This document shows positions 15,401 through 26,600 of a stretch of DNA of 64,000 nucleotides, one piece after another; position 1 is the stretch's first letter, and each line of letters opens with the position of its first letter. Below the pieces are notes generated by a model, which saw only the letters and a list, made by a program, of their open reading frames with translations, had not been told where the DNA came from and did no database searches. The stretch is from Branchiostoma belcheri. Taxonomy: Eukaryota; Chordata; Leptocardii; Amphioxiformes; Branchiostomatidae. A program made the position numbers and the translations under genes. The stretch lies in assembly GCF_001625305.1 (NCBI RefSeq), contig NW_017803046.1, positions 1,504,812-1,568,811 on the forward strand, read 5' to 3'.

Positions 15401-17526
15401 TGTTTCACATACAGTTACAGAGTACTTTCTGACCAAATTCAGTTACCTTTACAAATGTAATACATGTGTACATGTATTATGTTTGGTAGAAAAGATACCC
15501 TTTCCAAGTCCAAAAGTTCATCATCTGCCTCTGCACCAAAAGCTTGTTGAACAGAGGAGGTTTTTGGTTGAACCAAATGACAACACAGCTGAACCTTATC
15601 AGGGTATTATCTTATGATAATTAGTACTCAATCAATCACCTTGATCACTTCATTAATACAGATAGGTTAATTGTCATGAATAGCTGGTTATATGGTTATA
15701 TGAAGGGAAGTTGATAAAGAGCTAATTCTTATGTATGTCTATTGTCTAGGTTGGTTGGTAGGCTTATGTATACAGACACTAGAGAGACACTAGAGAAAAA
15801 TATCTGTGAGAGTTCTAGTTTCTAGTTCTATACAATACTAAGCAATACCCCTCGCGGGGTCTAGTGCTTAGGGAAGTGGTCGTTCCCCAGCGTGACCGGT
15901 GGTGGTGGTGAGGAAAAAAAAAAAAGAGTTGAGACAATAACTCTTAGTCTCATATTTAGTTTTCTTAGCCTTTACACAGGCCTTCAACCCTGCAGTTTTG
16001 GGGAAATGACAAAAAAATGGCCATATATAAAAAGCGAACGATCTTCCCCCATCAACCTCTGCTTGGAGAGTAGGTTTTTCAGTGTTCCCCAATTGACCTA
16101 CCGGAGTTAAAATTATGCAGCAAAAGGGAAGAACTGAACTGAATACACTAACAAAGGGGCTCTGATTGCATCCATTAGCTTTAATACACTGCAATTTGTA
16201 TGCACTTCCCTGTTCACCATGATAACTTCTTTATGAACATAATACACAGCTTTGCTTTTATCTATGGTCTAATAAACTGCAACACTTTGATGGTAACATC
16301 CTTTTACATTTACTGCAAATTGCCATTGCCATACAGAATTTATTTGTTCACAATGTGCTTTAGAATTGGACTCATAACATTCCCGACCGCAATGTTACCC
16401 TCTTCATATTCTCGTCATTGTATCTGCACATACACATCATGGTATCCTTACCAAATCTTGACATCATATTAAGATCATTCTACTACAAAAGAGGCTTTTA
16501 CAAAAGAGACTTTTGTTTGTTTGTACAACTGATAAAATGCCTTAAGGCATAACACACCAGTGAGTAAAAGCTGCTAAAATAGTGGTACCTCTGAACATTT
16601 AATCCACAACTTGTAGTTGGGAAGGTACCCCTACTCTTATTGATAAGTGTGGTGGGTTCTTTAACATGCTTGAGGTGTGACTCTTCTCAAACCTCAAACG
16701 AGGATTAGCTGGATCCTGGAGTAGCAAAAAAATTACCAAATCTATATTTGATAAGCTTTGTGAGAACTGAGAAGTCCAAACTTTCTCTTCTTCATACCAT
16801 TGTTTACATACCAATGTAACACACACAGTTTGAGGAAATCTTACCTAGTTTGTTTGTCCTATGCAAGTTGAATCTGCATTGAAAGTTACGTGTATGTTCA
16901 AATGTGTGAAACAATGTACAGGTAAACATGCAGCCTTTTTTTCTCACCCCTGACCCGGCCCACTTCTACCTGTAACTTACACTTGAAAACTTGCGCCCCC
17001 AGGCGGCGCAGCGTCCCGATCGCAACTCCCACTCTTCTGATCGTCTAAGAAAACAATATAATCTAAGATAGCGGACTACCTTTTTGTTTACTTGTCAAAA
17101 TATTTTGTCTGCTTGTATGTAAAAAATTATGTTTGATCAGACCGCGGCGGCGGGAAAGTGTAAAGAACAACCGAACAGCTACTGACAACTGGGACAGTAG
17201 TACTAGTAGACGTTTGTTTTGACAAGAATTTCTCATTTCGTCTGTTGAGTGTCGTGAAAAAAATGCCGTACTATTATTCATATACTGTCTGGCATCATTG
17301 ACTGTAGGTTAGATATTTTACACGTAACTGGATATAATTTGCGGAGAAGTGATACTCTCAGTCTGAAACAAATTATGGTCATCCATCAGATAATGGGAGG
17401 TCTGAAGATCCCCGCCCTCATCGTCATAGCGGGACTCCACAAGCTACTAACCCTTTCGCCGTGAGACTTACCTGCACCGCCGCCGACTGCAGCGCCAGGT
17501 AACGCCATCGTGGTCACCGACGACAT
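376..17526 (-). CDS. ARNT: ARNT (aryl hydrocarbon receptor nuclear translocator, HIF-1beta), 5' half of gene
   Basis: A class II bHLH-PAS transcription factor that pairs with AhR, HIF-alpha, SIM and related partners in the nucleus. Six coding exons on the minus strand join in phase: 17526-17472, 7572-7479, 4961-4896, 1781-1624, 1202-1123 and 468-376 (546 nt, 182 codons). The joined protein has a Ser-rich N-terminus, a basic RKRK patch (possible nuclear signal), an acidic stretch, a bHLH almost identical to vertebrate ARNT ([16 protein letters not shown] and [16 protein letters not shown]) and the start of PAS-A ([23 protein letters not shown]). The rest of PAS-A, PAS-B and the C-terminus lie beyond the left edge, so the gene is cut by the window. 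The chosen ATG at 17526 is followed by a second in-frame ATG seven codons on; upstream sequence is treated as 5'UTR. BMAL is less likely because the bHLH and linker follow ARNT/ARNT2. Confidence 0.95.
640..1066. repeat. GC-rich insert with foldback arms in an ARNT intron
   Basis: The base composition changes sharply: CpG-rich text such as ggcccgggggttc sits inside an AT-rich intron. Its right end folds back: cggggtattccgcatcaccc (971-990) pairs with gggcgatacggaataccc (1046-1063). Reading frames are open on both strands, as expected of a GC-rich repeat. Probably a non-autonomous transposon remnant; the left boundary is uncertain. Confidence 0.45.
1123..1202 (-). CDS. ARNT: ARNT coding exon 5 (bHLH to PAS-A linker)
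   Basis: 80 nt with a ctgccag acceptor and gtaagg donor. It encodes [19 protein letters not shown] and then ELKHLILE, nearly identical to the vertebrate ARNT linker. It completes a codon split with the bHLH exon. Confidence 0.95.
1624..1781 (-). CDS. ARNT: ARNT coding exon 4 (bHLH domain)
   Basis: 158 nt with a cttccag acceptor and gtgagt donor. It holds the whole basic helix-loop-helix: the basic region with the H/E/R residues that read E-box half sites ([13 protein letters not shown]), helix 1, the loop [12 protein letters not shown] and helix 2 [15 protein letters not shown]. Confidence 0.97.
1782..4895 (-). other. ARNT: ARNT intron between coding exons 3 and 4
   Basis: About 3.1 kb, AT-rich. 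No exon, RNA gene or clear mobile element was recognised here. A purine-rich run near 2958-3006 produces meaningless reading frames. Confidence 0.5.
4896..4961 (-). CDS. ARNT: ARNT coding exon 3 (acidic linker)
   Basis: 66 nt with a ttttgcag acceptor and gtgagg donor. It encodes [21 protein letters not shown] and matches in position the acidic FDDD stretch of vertebrate ARNT. Phase 2 enters and leaves, exactly as the neighbouring exons require. Confidence 0.85.
7243..7279. repeat. (CA)n microsatellite
   Basis: An imperfect run of CA dinucleotides interrupted once by atac. Confidence 0.9.
7479..7572 (-). CDS. ARNT: ARNT coding exon 2 (Ser-rich, basic patch)
   Basis: 94 nt with a gtttttcag acceptor and gtgagt donor. 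It encodes a Glu/Ser-rich stretch ending in [12 protein letters not shown]. The phases fit exon 1 (one base over) and exon 3 (two bases over). Weakly conserved, so it rests on splice phase and position. Confidence 0.8.
7600..7775 (+). repeat. tRNA-derived SINE fragment
   Basis: A Pol III B-box-like ggttcgaatccc (7620-7631) is followed by a body containing acacctcatgcatgttaaag. Part of that body recurs in inverse orientation at 16.6 kb, so this is a dispersed SINE family. The A-box end is poorly preserved. Confidence 0.6.
8086..8115. repeat. (TA)n microsatellite
   Basis: An alternating TA run. Confidence 0.85.
8504..9413. mobile_element. Inverted-repeat element with internal octamer-rich tandem units
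   Basis: It is bounded by taccttcgccaa (8504-8515) and its complement ttggcgaaggta (9402-9413). Inside are degenerate units of roughly 130 bp, each with attatgcaaat and/or atttgcataat, then a (gaca)n(ca)n tract near 9328-9372. There is no transposase reading frame, so it is a MITE-like or other non-autonomous element. Transposition type is not known. Confidence 0.6.
9328..9372. repeat. (gaca)n(ca)n microsatellite
   Basis: Tandem gaca units pass into ca dinucleotides near the right end of the inverted-repeat element. Confidence 0.9.
16036..16072. repeat. Solo arm of the 'ctctccaagcagagg' repeat family
   Basis: cgatcttccccc followed by cctctgcttggagagta closely matches the right arm of the element at 62868-62970. 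No left arm is seen here, so it is a truncated or solo copy. Confidence 0.6.
16600..16695 (-). repeat. SINE fragment, inverse orientation
   Basis: On the minus strand it reads acacctcaagcatgttaaag and then aacccaccacacttatc, the same body as the copy at 7.6 kb. It is truncated, with no B box recognised next to it. Confidence 0.5.
17472..17526 (-). CDS. ARNT: ARNT coding exon 1 (start codon)
   Basis: ATG at 17526; 18 codons plus one base ([18 protein letters not shown]) end at a strong gtaagt donor. The same exon probably continues upstream as 5'UTR to an acceptor-like acaag near 17580. The start is inferred from position and phase; vertebrate ARNT has a similarly short Ala/Thr/Gly-rich beginning. 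Confidence 0.75.
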
Positions 17527-18150
17527 GTCGGCACCCTGCGGGAAGTTGTTCGCCTCCACCGTACCTGGTTTCCTCTCCGCTCTTGTGAAAAAGTTGGTTG
17601 TGATAAATTTGTTTTGTCCCAGACGGAGACGATGATGGGGCAAGCAGTCACCAACTTCCTCCTGTCAGCAACTGGCTATCCGGAACAAACCTGTCTCTGA
17701 CGACCACCTAATGACAATCGCAGGACTCTTTAAAACCTTCCTAAGTCGTACAAGAACGCTAATAAAAGCCTGCAGTTGACATGAGCGTGACCATCAGCAG
17801 GAATCTTCCCCTCCCAGTGACACAAACGGCAGACGAATCTCTGTGCTGCCACACAAAAGCCGTCTCACGAGATTTGACGAGAATTCGCGAGATTCTGCAA
17901 GCATCACCGCGAGATTCGGCGAGAATCTACGAGACCGTCCCACAATGCATTGCGAGGGTACAGCCCAGGGGGTCAGAGCGCATGCGTGTCAGGTCGATGG
18001 AAGAGTTCATTGATTTGTGGTTAACTATCTGCGCGTTAATTAAAACTGTTGATGGATTATCTGTTTGATCTCAACAAGGAGTGAAACCAACCGCTGACCA
18101 TTGATCTCCCTAAATCCGTAACTTCCCGGCCTTCAGGGTGCTGAATGATC
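17527..18150. promoter_or_regulatory. Candidate divergent promoter region ARNT / Homer
   Basis: The 0.6 kb between the ARNT start codon (minus) and the candidate Homer start codon (plus) is richer in CpG than the surrounding introns, with several cgag-type and tctcgcgag-like words. A shared CpG-type promoter is inferred. It depends on the Homer first exon being placed correctly. No TATA box was identified. Confidence 0.35.
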
Positions 18151-18155
18151 ATGGG
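18151..18155 (+). CDS. HOMER: Candidate Homer exon 1 (ATGGG)
   Basis: Vertebrate Homer1 exon 1 encodes only the first two residues (MG). Exon 2 here begins with the third base of a codon followed by EQP, so ATGGG plus C would give MGEQP. At 18151 atcATGGG is followed by gtaggt, a fair donor, with A at -3 and G at +4. Plausible but unproved; other sites upstream are possible. Confidence 0.35.
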
Positions 18156-21100
18156 GTAGGTTTCTGGAGTAAATTTTGCGTGTTGTTTCAGGCTTTCGAG
18201 ATGGTCAGGTTTGTGTTTTGATTTTTTTTTTGGGGGGGGGGGGCATCGTAAAAGTTGTTTTGAAACACATAAGTGGATTAGCACAGCGTCGGTTGTCAAT
18301 CTTGTTTTGCCCACAGATCTTATTTCCTACAAGTATATACTACAAATGTTTTTAGATTTCTTGTATAGAACTAGATAGTTATAGAGTGGAAGTTCACTGA
18401 TTTGTGTTATGTGCATAATTTGTACCTTATGTATGACTCAGAAAGTATTCACGACATAAATACCGGAAACTCTCAAGCTGATATACCTCATTTATCAGCC
18501 AGTGGTATTCAGGGACCCTCCCTGTGGAGATGTTTACATGAGCTAATGTGGTCTGGGAGGGGAATGTAAACAAATGGTCATAGGTCTTGTCTTGCCCCTC
18601 CTTGTCAATTTGTCTGTGCTCATCTTCCCACAGTTAGGGGCAGTTGAGCATTTGTTTCAAATGGTTGTCATGATATTAATGAGGAAATGTGAGATTATTA
18701 CTGCATAGACCTACAAATATATGAATCAGTACACATCGGAAACCATCCCAAGAGAGATCCCGAATTTCTTTCATCTTCCCAGCATAATTTCTTTTATGTC
18801 TAAACAATGGTGTTGGACTATAACTATTGTAATGGACTATTACTGCAGCATATAAGAAAACAGAAACAGGGTAGAATGAATGCCATATAAAAGTACTTGT
18901 CACCTTTTATGGTATCTGCCATAATATAACACTATATTCCTGCTTACAATTACATATTCTCAGATAAAGTAAACTTTTCCCAACTTCGTATAACTTAGTT
19001 ATCTCAACTCTAAGTAATGTGCAATTGTGCCAACTGAAAGTGACAGGCTAACAACAGCCTGACTATGCTCCCCCTCGCAATACCCTGATTGCATTATCTT
19101 GTCATTCTTGCATTATTGCCATTAGATATTCAGTGATTCCTCGCTTGATCTAATTGTCAGCCATCTTTGGAGTGAGAGGACAGCGACAACATCATAACCC
19201 CGACCGAGAAATCTCATTACAGCATCATCCAATTGGGTTTTATCATGTCTCGGTTTCCCTTCCCCGACTTAAGCTTCAGAGTTTTAAGGTAAGGGTCGCT
19301 GCAGAGGCGTTCCATCCGACGTTCGGTGCATCACATGCTGCTGATTGGTTAGGATTAGGTTTCCCTCAGCGGGGAATAGTGTTTGTGATGAGCAGTAGTC
19401 CTGTAGTGTAGGTAATTTTGGTGACTGCGCCATCATGGGAGATGCCAAGCTGTGGCAGGCTGTCGCACTTGCCTTTCTTCGGTAAGGATGATGATAATGC
19501 ACGCCTTGAAATTCATCTGTGTTGTGCATTTTGCAGGTGTAACAGTAAAAGTGATGATGATGATACATTCACCTGGTACATACATTTTAATGATTTTATA
19601 TACATGTACTCTGGTGTTGTAAAAAAAAGATAAAAATATTGCATATCAACTCCATGTTCTTCTGAATAGGTATAAACCATTCACTTGATGAATGTTACTG
19701 GCTGGTGTATGTTTCTAGAATATCAGGCACTGATGCATTCCATATGATATCAATGCGACATTGCATTATTGCTTGATATTGCTTGTATTTCATATCTATT
19801 TTCCTGACCTGTCACTCTTTCATCTATCCAAAGTTTACTCTGTGACGTATGAGTAACTTATCAGTATGCAAGTGTAACATCCTTAACTTATACTTACTTG
19901 ACAATTACAACAAGATCCAACACACCACCGGACGTTTGTCACTGCCCCTTTGTAGATCTGAGGACTGATATTGTGGTATATATCCCCCTGACAGTTTCCT
20001 CTTAGTGTGTAACAAAATAAAGTGAGATTTGTATCTAAATTGTCTAACATCTTTAACTAACCCGATGCCCTGATTTCGATAAGCAGAATGACCCTGCTTT
20101 AAGGTTGCTTCCTGCCTTGGAGACTGTCTGCTCTTGGTGTGAAGAAAACATAATAAGAAATTCCTTGGAGAGAAAAGAAGCATGGAGGTGTCATTTGAGA
20201 TACAGATACTCATCAGATATAGACAGATACTGTCCCTATGTGTATGGACGCTGGGCTCATGTATGTACATGTAACCTGGTACATGTATCTATATACTGGG
20301 ATAGTTGGTCGTGTGTAAAGGCAAATATCAGTCATAGATGTTTGCCACTTTGGGAGCCAGCGTAAGGCAGCGGAGGAAGGCCTTTTTTGGTGATTCGGAT
20401 GATGATACCAGTAGCCTTTGGTGGCCTCCCGAGCCATTTCTTTGGTAAGGATGATATGTTCAGATTGCAATAGAATCTGGAGATGTAACTTTTTGTTTTT
20501 GTACAAGTTTTTGAACTATTTGTACATCCACAACTTTCTCTTATTTTTTCAGATTTGAGTTATCTTACTAACTCGTGTAAGATGCGGCATACAAATGTGT
20601 TGTAGTAACAGTATGCATTTTTAATGTTTGTGTACATGTAATTCCATGCAACATTGCTTGCTATTTTCCAGTGACTAGGAGCAACTTCCGAACAAGTGAT
20701 AGAATGTCAACTAAGTTCAATTTCAGACAAAACATCTCGGATTATTGTTGGCACCAGATAGGCGAATATTGGTATTCTTCCTATCTCAGCGGTCTATTTT
20801 GTCTGTGTGTGAGCCAAAAATGACGCTAACTGATGATAAACCAATTTGAAGTGCTGACAAGTATGTATCTTCTTGGTGATATTTCATACAGATGTCAATA
20901 GTATGAGAGAAATAGAGGCTAGTCTTCAATATCTGCTCAGTCAATGCCATGTAGTGATATTGGAAATGTTTGTTACTGACAATCGCAGGAAATCGCAGGA
21001 GCAGTCAGCTAACAGTGTTCGTCATGACCAGACCAATGTTACAGGAGCTACATAAGAGAAGGGCTCTGAGCTGTTTTTCAATTTTAGTTATGAGTGATGT

Positions 21101-23576
21101 AAAATAATGTTGAATTGTGGAGAATATGAGATCATGAAGGGTTGTTTTCACTTCAAGTTCACTGCCATGACCGGCTGTAACTCCTTGTTTCTTGGCCGCA
21201 GCGAGCAGCCGGTGTTCACCACCAAGGCGCACGTCTTCAAGATCGACCCGGAGACGCGGAAACAATGGCTGCCGGTCAGCAAGCAGGCGGTGGGGGTCTC
21301 CTTCTTCTTCGACAGTACACGGCGGACACACCGCATCATCAGTGTAGATGGGTCAAAGGTGAGATCTGGTTACCTAATTTTTTCTTCTTTTTTTTTTTTT
21401 GGGTAAAAACTTGGGTTTATTAAATACTGGCTTGAGAAAAAAGGCTATAACCCACATCGGTACTGGTTCCAAAAAATGCAGTAGTATTCACACTCAAGCT
21501 ACATGGTCTTTTTTAATTTCCTGTTATGTGTTATACTATTACCAGCAGCATGACTGAAAATAACATATATATGCAGCAGGTTAGTGCATGAAAAAAATTG
21601 GAGCTGTGCAGGTATTCCTTATACAATGTTTAAGACAAAAGAGTGGTACAGGTAGAATTTTTCTTGTGCATGTGGTTTTGAATGTTATCTGCAGTAGTGC
21701 ACTTGGTCACATATATCAAAGGTCACATATACATACATGTACCAAAAAAAGCCTCATAGCCCTTTATAATAGTCTAGACCATATTCAAGGCTGGGATGTT
21801 TAATTCACATGGAAGGGTTGACTACATAGCCAAGTCATCTACAACTACTGGTTCATGTCATTGTCAGAATCACAGTGTTCCTATGTATAAGATATTTAGT
21901 TCCCCTTAAAGCTTTGTTTGGTTTTCCTTTGATGCCCGCTATCGTGATGACTCATTTTTACCTGAGCAAAGTAAGGACAGTCATGTAAAGTGCCTTTCCC
22001 AAGGGCACAAGGTTGGTGACTTGGCAGTTTTCGAACCCGGAACCTCTTGGTTCTGAGCTGAATGCTCTGCCATCACACCACACGACCCCAAATATTTCAT
22101 GGTGGGATGGAGGGTTGAATAAGAATTTTCTATGGCTTGGAAAATTCGGGTTGTGTGTTTTTGGCAAGGTATGCCTGAAGGATCCAACCAAGCTTGTTCT
22201 TGTTCTTGTACGGGTTCTGCACAACACCCCTAGATTGGGGTAAAGCGTGCAGGGGAGCTGTGCGATGCGCTATTGCTGCTTCTTCAGGAGTTGTAGTACT
22301 GCAGCGTTGAACTTGGGGCAAAATGTTCCAATTTCTGACAGTTTGTGGAAAATATGAATATTTGTAGCAGTCTTTGTGAAACGTTAGAGGTTTGTATGAG
22401 TTGGAGTTGAAGTGTCGCGATTGGTGCGGGATAGGCGTCAACAAGGTTTTGACCGGAAGGGCTGTTTTTGAGTGTCTTGCTTTCTGAAGTAATGTGAGTC
22501 TACTTGCTGTGCGTCTGTCCTTTAATGTGTCCCACCCTAAATCTGTGACCAATTTGGTAGTGCTGGCATAAGTATCATACAGGTATTTGAAACAAATCTG
22601 GCCGCTCTTTTAGAGCTTGTACATGGTACCATCCATGGAATGATGTACAGCATGTTCTGATTGGTTTCAAACCTAAAAATCAGACAGGCTGAGTATACAT
22701 ATTGTACATCAGTTGCATCAGTTGCATCATTCTATCTAATGATAGAAAAAGTGATAGATACTGTTTTGTCATTCATGGGAAACCTGCACATACATATGTA
22801 TGGGTAGAATGTCTGCACATATTAACAAATACAAAAAATAACATAATGAATGCATGCAATCAATCTGTTATCTTAGGTTTATTTCTAAGTTCCTAAACAA
22901 TCCTAAAATAAAGCTAATGTACATAATACATTGTATCATCATCAAAACAATAGTATTCTGATATGCTCCAAACCTAGAAATTCTATTCACTTACCAAGAG
23001 TAAAAATCAAGCTGCTCTGTTTTATAGAAAACATTTATATTCACAAGTATAGTTCATATTGCATTATTGTAGCAGTCTAAATCTGTGTGCCATTGGATTA
23101 TCCTTCTGCATGCATAATAAAGTGGCTTCAATGTATTTGATAATCTAGTGGCTCCCTTTCAAAGAAAATCTCTTCATATAAGAGCATTATGCATCAATAA
23201 TTCAAGACCCCCTTTATTTTGCTGTCTGGGGCAGATGTCACATATTCCCTCCGGAGGAGTAATTGAGAATAAAGTTGAGAAAAAAAATCAATGAATGGGA
23301 AGTAAGCCAAGAGGATTGTTAATGTGTTGTACATGTAGGTCTTGCTATAGCCCTTCAGTCTTAAAAGAAGCAAAGAAATAAAGGATGTAGAGGCTGTTGA
23401 ACCAGAACTTCAATCTGTTACTGTCTAGTGTTCTAGCCAGCGTCCATCTTTCTGTCATTTGACAGAATTTTGCGACTTGTGGCAGACAGAAATTTTGCCC
23501 AATCTGTCACCTTTGACCGACAAAAATCGGTGTGATATAGAATATAGAANNNNNNNNNNNNNNNNNNNNGTACTAC

Positions 23577-23626
<50 letters not shown>

Positions 23627-26600
23627 CCAAGTCATCTACAACTACTGGTTCATGTCATTGTCAGAATCACAGTGTTCCTATGTGTAAGATATTTAGTTCC
23701 CCTTTGTTTGGTTTTCCTTTTATGCCCACTATCATGATAATGATCATTCTGGCATACTCATTTTTACCTGAGCAAAGTAAGGACAGTCATGTAAAGTGCC
23801 TTTCCCAAGGGCACAAGATTGGTGACTTGGCAGTTTTCGAACCCAGAACCTCTTGGTTCTGAGCTGAATGCTCTGCCATCACACCACACGACCCCAGATA
23901 TTTCATGGTGGGATGGAGGGTTGAATAAGAATTTTCTATGGCTATTCCCCGGGTTGTGTGTTTTTGGCAAGGTATGCCTGAAGGATCCAGCCAAGCTTGT
24001 ACATGGTATCATCCATGGAATGATGTACAGCATGTTCTGATTGGTTTCAAACCTAAAAATCAGACAGGCTGTAGTACATCGTTGTACCAGTTGCATCATT
24101 CTATCTAATGATAGAATCTGATAGATATTGTTTTGTCATTCATGGGAAACACGCACATGTATGGGTAGAATGTCTGTACATGTGCATGTACACTGTACAA
24201 ATACAAAAAATAACATAATGAATGCATGCAATCAATCTGCTATCTTAGGTTTATTTCTAAGTTCCTAAACAATCCTAAAATAAAGCTAATGTACATAATA
24301 TCATCATCGAAGCAATGTTATTCTGATATGCTCCAAACCTAGAAATTCTATTCACTTACCAAGAGTAAAAATCAAGCTGCTCTGTTTTATAATGTCCTTG
24401 GTTTTATAGAAAGCATTTATATTCACAAGTATAGTTCATATTGCAGTATTGTAGCAGTCTAAATCTGTGTGCCATTGGATTATCCTTCTGCATGCATAAT
24501 AAAGTGGCTTCAATGTATTTGATAATCTAGTGGCTCCCTTTCAAAGAAAATCTCTTCATATAAGAGCATTATGTATCAATAATTCAAGACCCCCTTTATT
24601 TTGCTGTCTGGGGCAGATGTCACATATTCCCTCCGGAGGAGTAATTGAGAATAAAGTTGAGAAAAAAAATCAATGAATGGGAAGTAAGCCAAGAGGATTG
24701 TTAATGTATTGTTCATTTAGGTCTTGCTATAGCCCTTCAGTCTTAAAAGAAGCAAAGAAATAAAGGATGTAGAGGCTGTTGAACCAGAACTTCAATCTGT
24801 TACTGTCTAGTGTTCTAGCCAGCGTCCATCTTTCTGTCATTTGACAGAATTTTGCGACTTGTGGCAGACAGAAATTTTGCCCAATCCGTCACCTTTGACC
24901 GACAAAAATCGGTGTGATATAGAATATAGAAAGAGATGTCAATAAACCAACCTTAGTCTAGCTGCAAAATTTGTCCCGCAAAATACAGGAAATTTCAGAG
25001 GGTCAAGATTTCAAAATCTTCATGCACCTCCCCTAGTATTAATTTTATTACTCCTCGCACCTTCCCACGCTTGACAAGTCATGGTGTCACGTCAAATAAA
25101 ATGACGGACGGAAAAAAATTTCAGGCTGCCTAGAACACTCAGGCTGTCTATACTGTACTTAACACACAAGTTAGAGTAAAGAGGCAACCTCCTTGGTGAG
25201 GCAAAACATCACTGAAAAGTCAACTTGATATGACAGCAGTTCGGCATTCAAGTTGATCTGATTCTTTCAACTGTTGACATGCCAGTCGTTAACTGATATG
25301 AATCATAGAAAATCAATAATATTCAGGTCAACATTTATGTCATATATTAAGGTCAACATTCGGAAACATAGACAACCTTGCTACCCTTGGTGTCTTGATC
25401 AGTCAGCCAAAGAGTGCATTGATTTTATTTTTCTGAGACAATAACATTAGGAAGGGCATTAAGTGCAACTGCCTCTCACACTACAGTCATAAAGGCATCA
25501 TCATGTATTTCAGATGTATTGTATCATGCAACCGTTTCTCTGTAGTCAAAACTGAAATACATAAGATGTTACTACAAAAGTTGTTTCCATTCTGTTTTCC
25601 AGGCCATTATCAACAGTACCATCACCCCCAACATGACGTACACCAAGACGTCCCAGAAGTTTGTACAGTGGGCAGACATCAGGGCCAACACAGTCTACGG
25701 TCTGGGGTTTGCTGAAGAGCCAGAGCTGTCAAAGGTAGTGATCATCCTCTGCAATTAGCCTCAGGTGTTGTGAAAAGTTATGACATGCAAAAAAAGCTGT
25801 CAAAGGTTGTGATTTTTACAGAATAAATAATTACAAAGCAACGTGTCAACATTCTGATGCCAATTTTCACCACAATCCTTCAAGCAGATTGACAATCCTG
25901 TCATCCTTCTTTGTTTTCTGTTCAGAACCATTTTTTCCTCAAAAGCAGGTGCAGAAGTGGAAACAGTGCTAATGGCATGAGATCACCAGTCATTAGACTA
26001 AGTATGCCCTCAGGGAAGACATAGTGGCCGTTTTCCATGGTACACAGTATTTAATGAACCAGTAAGGTTTAACATACTATACCATGCTTTTTGGTGTATC
26101 AGTAGAATAGTCATGTTATTTTTTGCTCATCCCGTTTGTGCTACATGTATATCTGCACTATACAAAAGAAAATATTCAAAAAGTGAACAGCCCACTCTAT
26201 CAGGTCGGGTCCCACAGGGGTTCCCTCTGGGCCCACTGCTGTTTCTACAGTTTTATTCTTCATTATGAACATACTTCCTGCTCTCTGTGGTATCAGTGTC
26301 ATCAGTATTGGAGTCTGACAACCTACAAGGTGACCTTTATTGGAAACCTGGAAACCTGGTCCCTACGGCCAGACAGTTGAGCCCTGGGATGAAGTGCTTG
26401 CCTTTCTCTGTTACATTTGTAAATAGACAGCCTTGCTGGCTGCAAAAATCAGTTATCTTGTACTAAGTTATAGTCCCTAACTAAAATGGGTGGGCCCAGA
26501 GAAATTATGAAGGGGTTAATGTTACATTTGTTTCAGATTAACAGATCCAGTACAATTGTATATTCAAGTCAATATATCTTTTGAAAATCTATTATTGTTG

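Larger units (their letters stand above)
7573..17471 (-). other. ARNT: ARNT intron 1 (about 9.9 kb)
   Basis: No convincing exon is seen. It holds SINE-like sequence near 7.6 and 16.6 kb, (CA)n and (TA)n microsatellites, one large inverted-repeat element (8504-9413), and otherwise AT-rich sequence with no recognised gene. Confidence 0.6.
21826..23549. repeat. First copy of a ~1.3-1.7 kb duplicated intron segment
   Basis: It begins atagccaagtcatctacaac and is nearly identical to 23622-24931. This copy carries an extra 0.42-kb LINE insertion (22198-22620) and ends at the assembly gap. It probably represents an allele misassembled in tandem, or a real tandem duplication. Confidence 0.85.

Noticed and set aside
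26123-26380. Plus-strand frame containing PLLFLQF-like text after a gcccactgct region, possibly a reverse transcriptase remnant
   Set aside because: gtcgggtcccacaggggttccctctgggcccactgctgtt does resemble the GVPQGS-LGPLLF box of a LINE in another frame, but it is too short and decayed on both sides to define an element.
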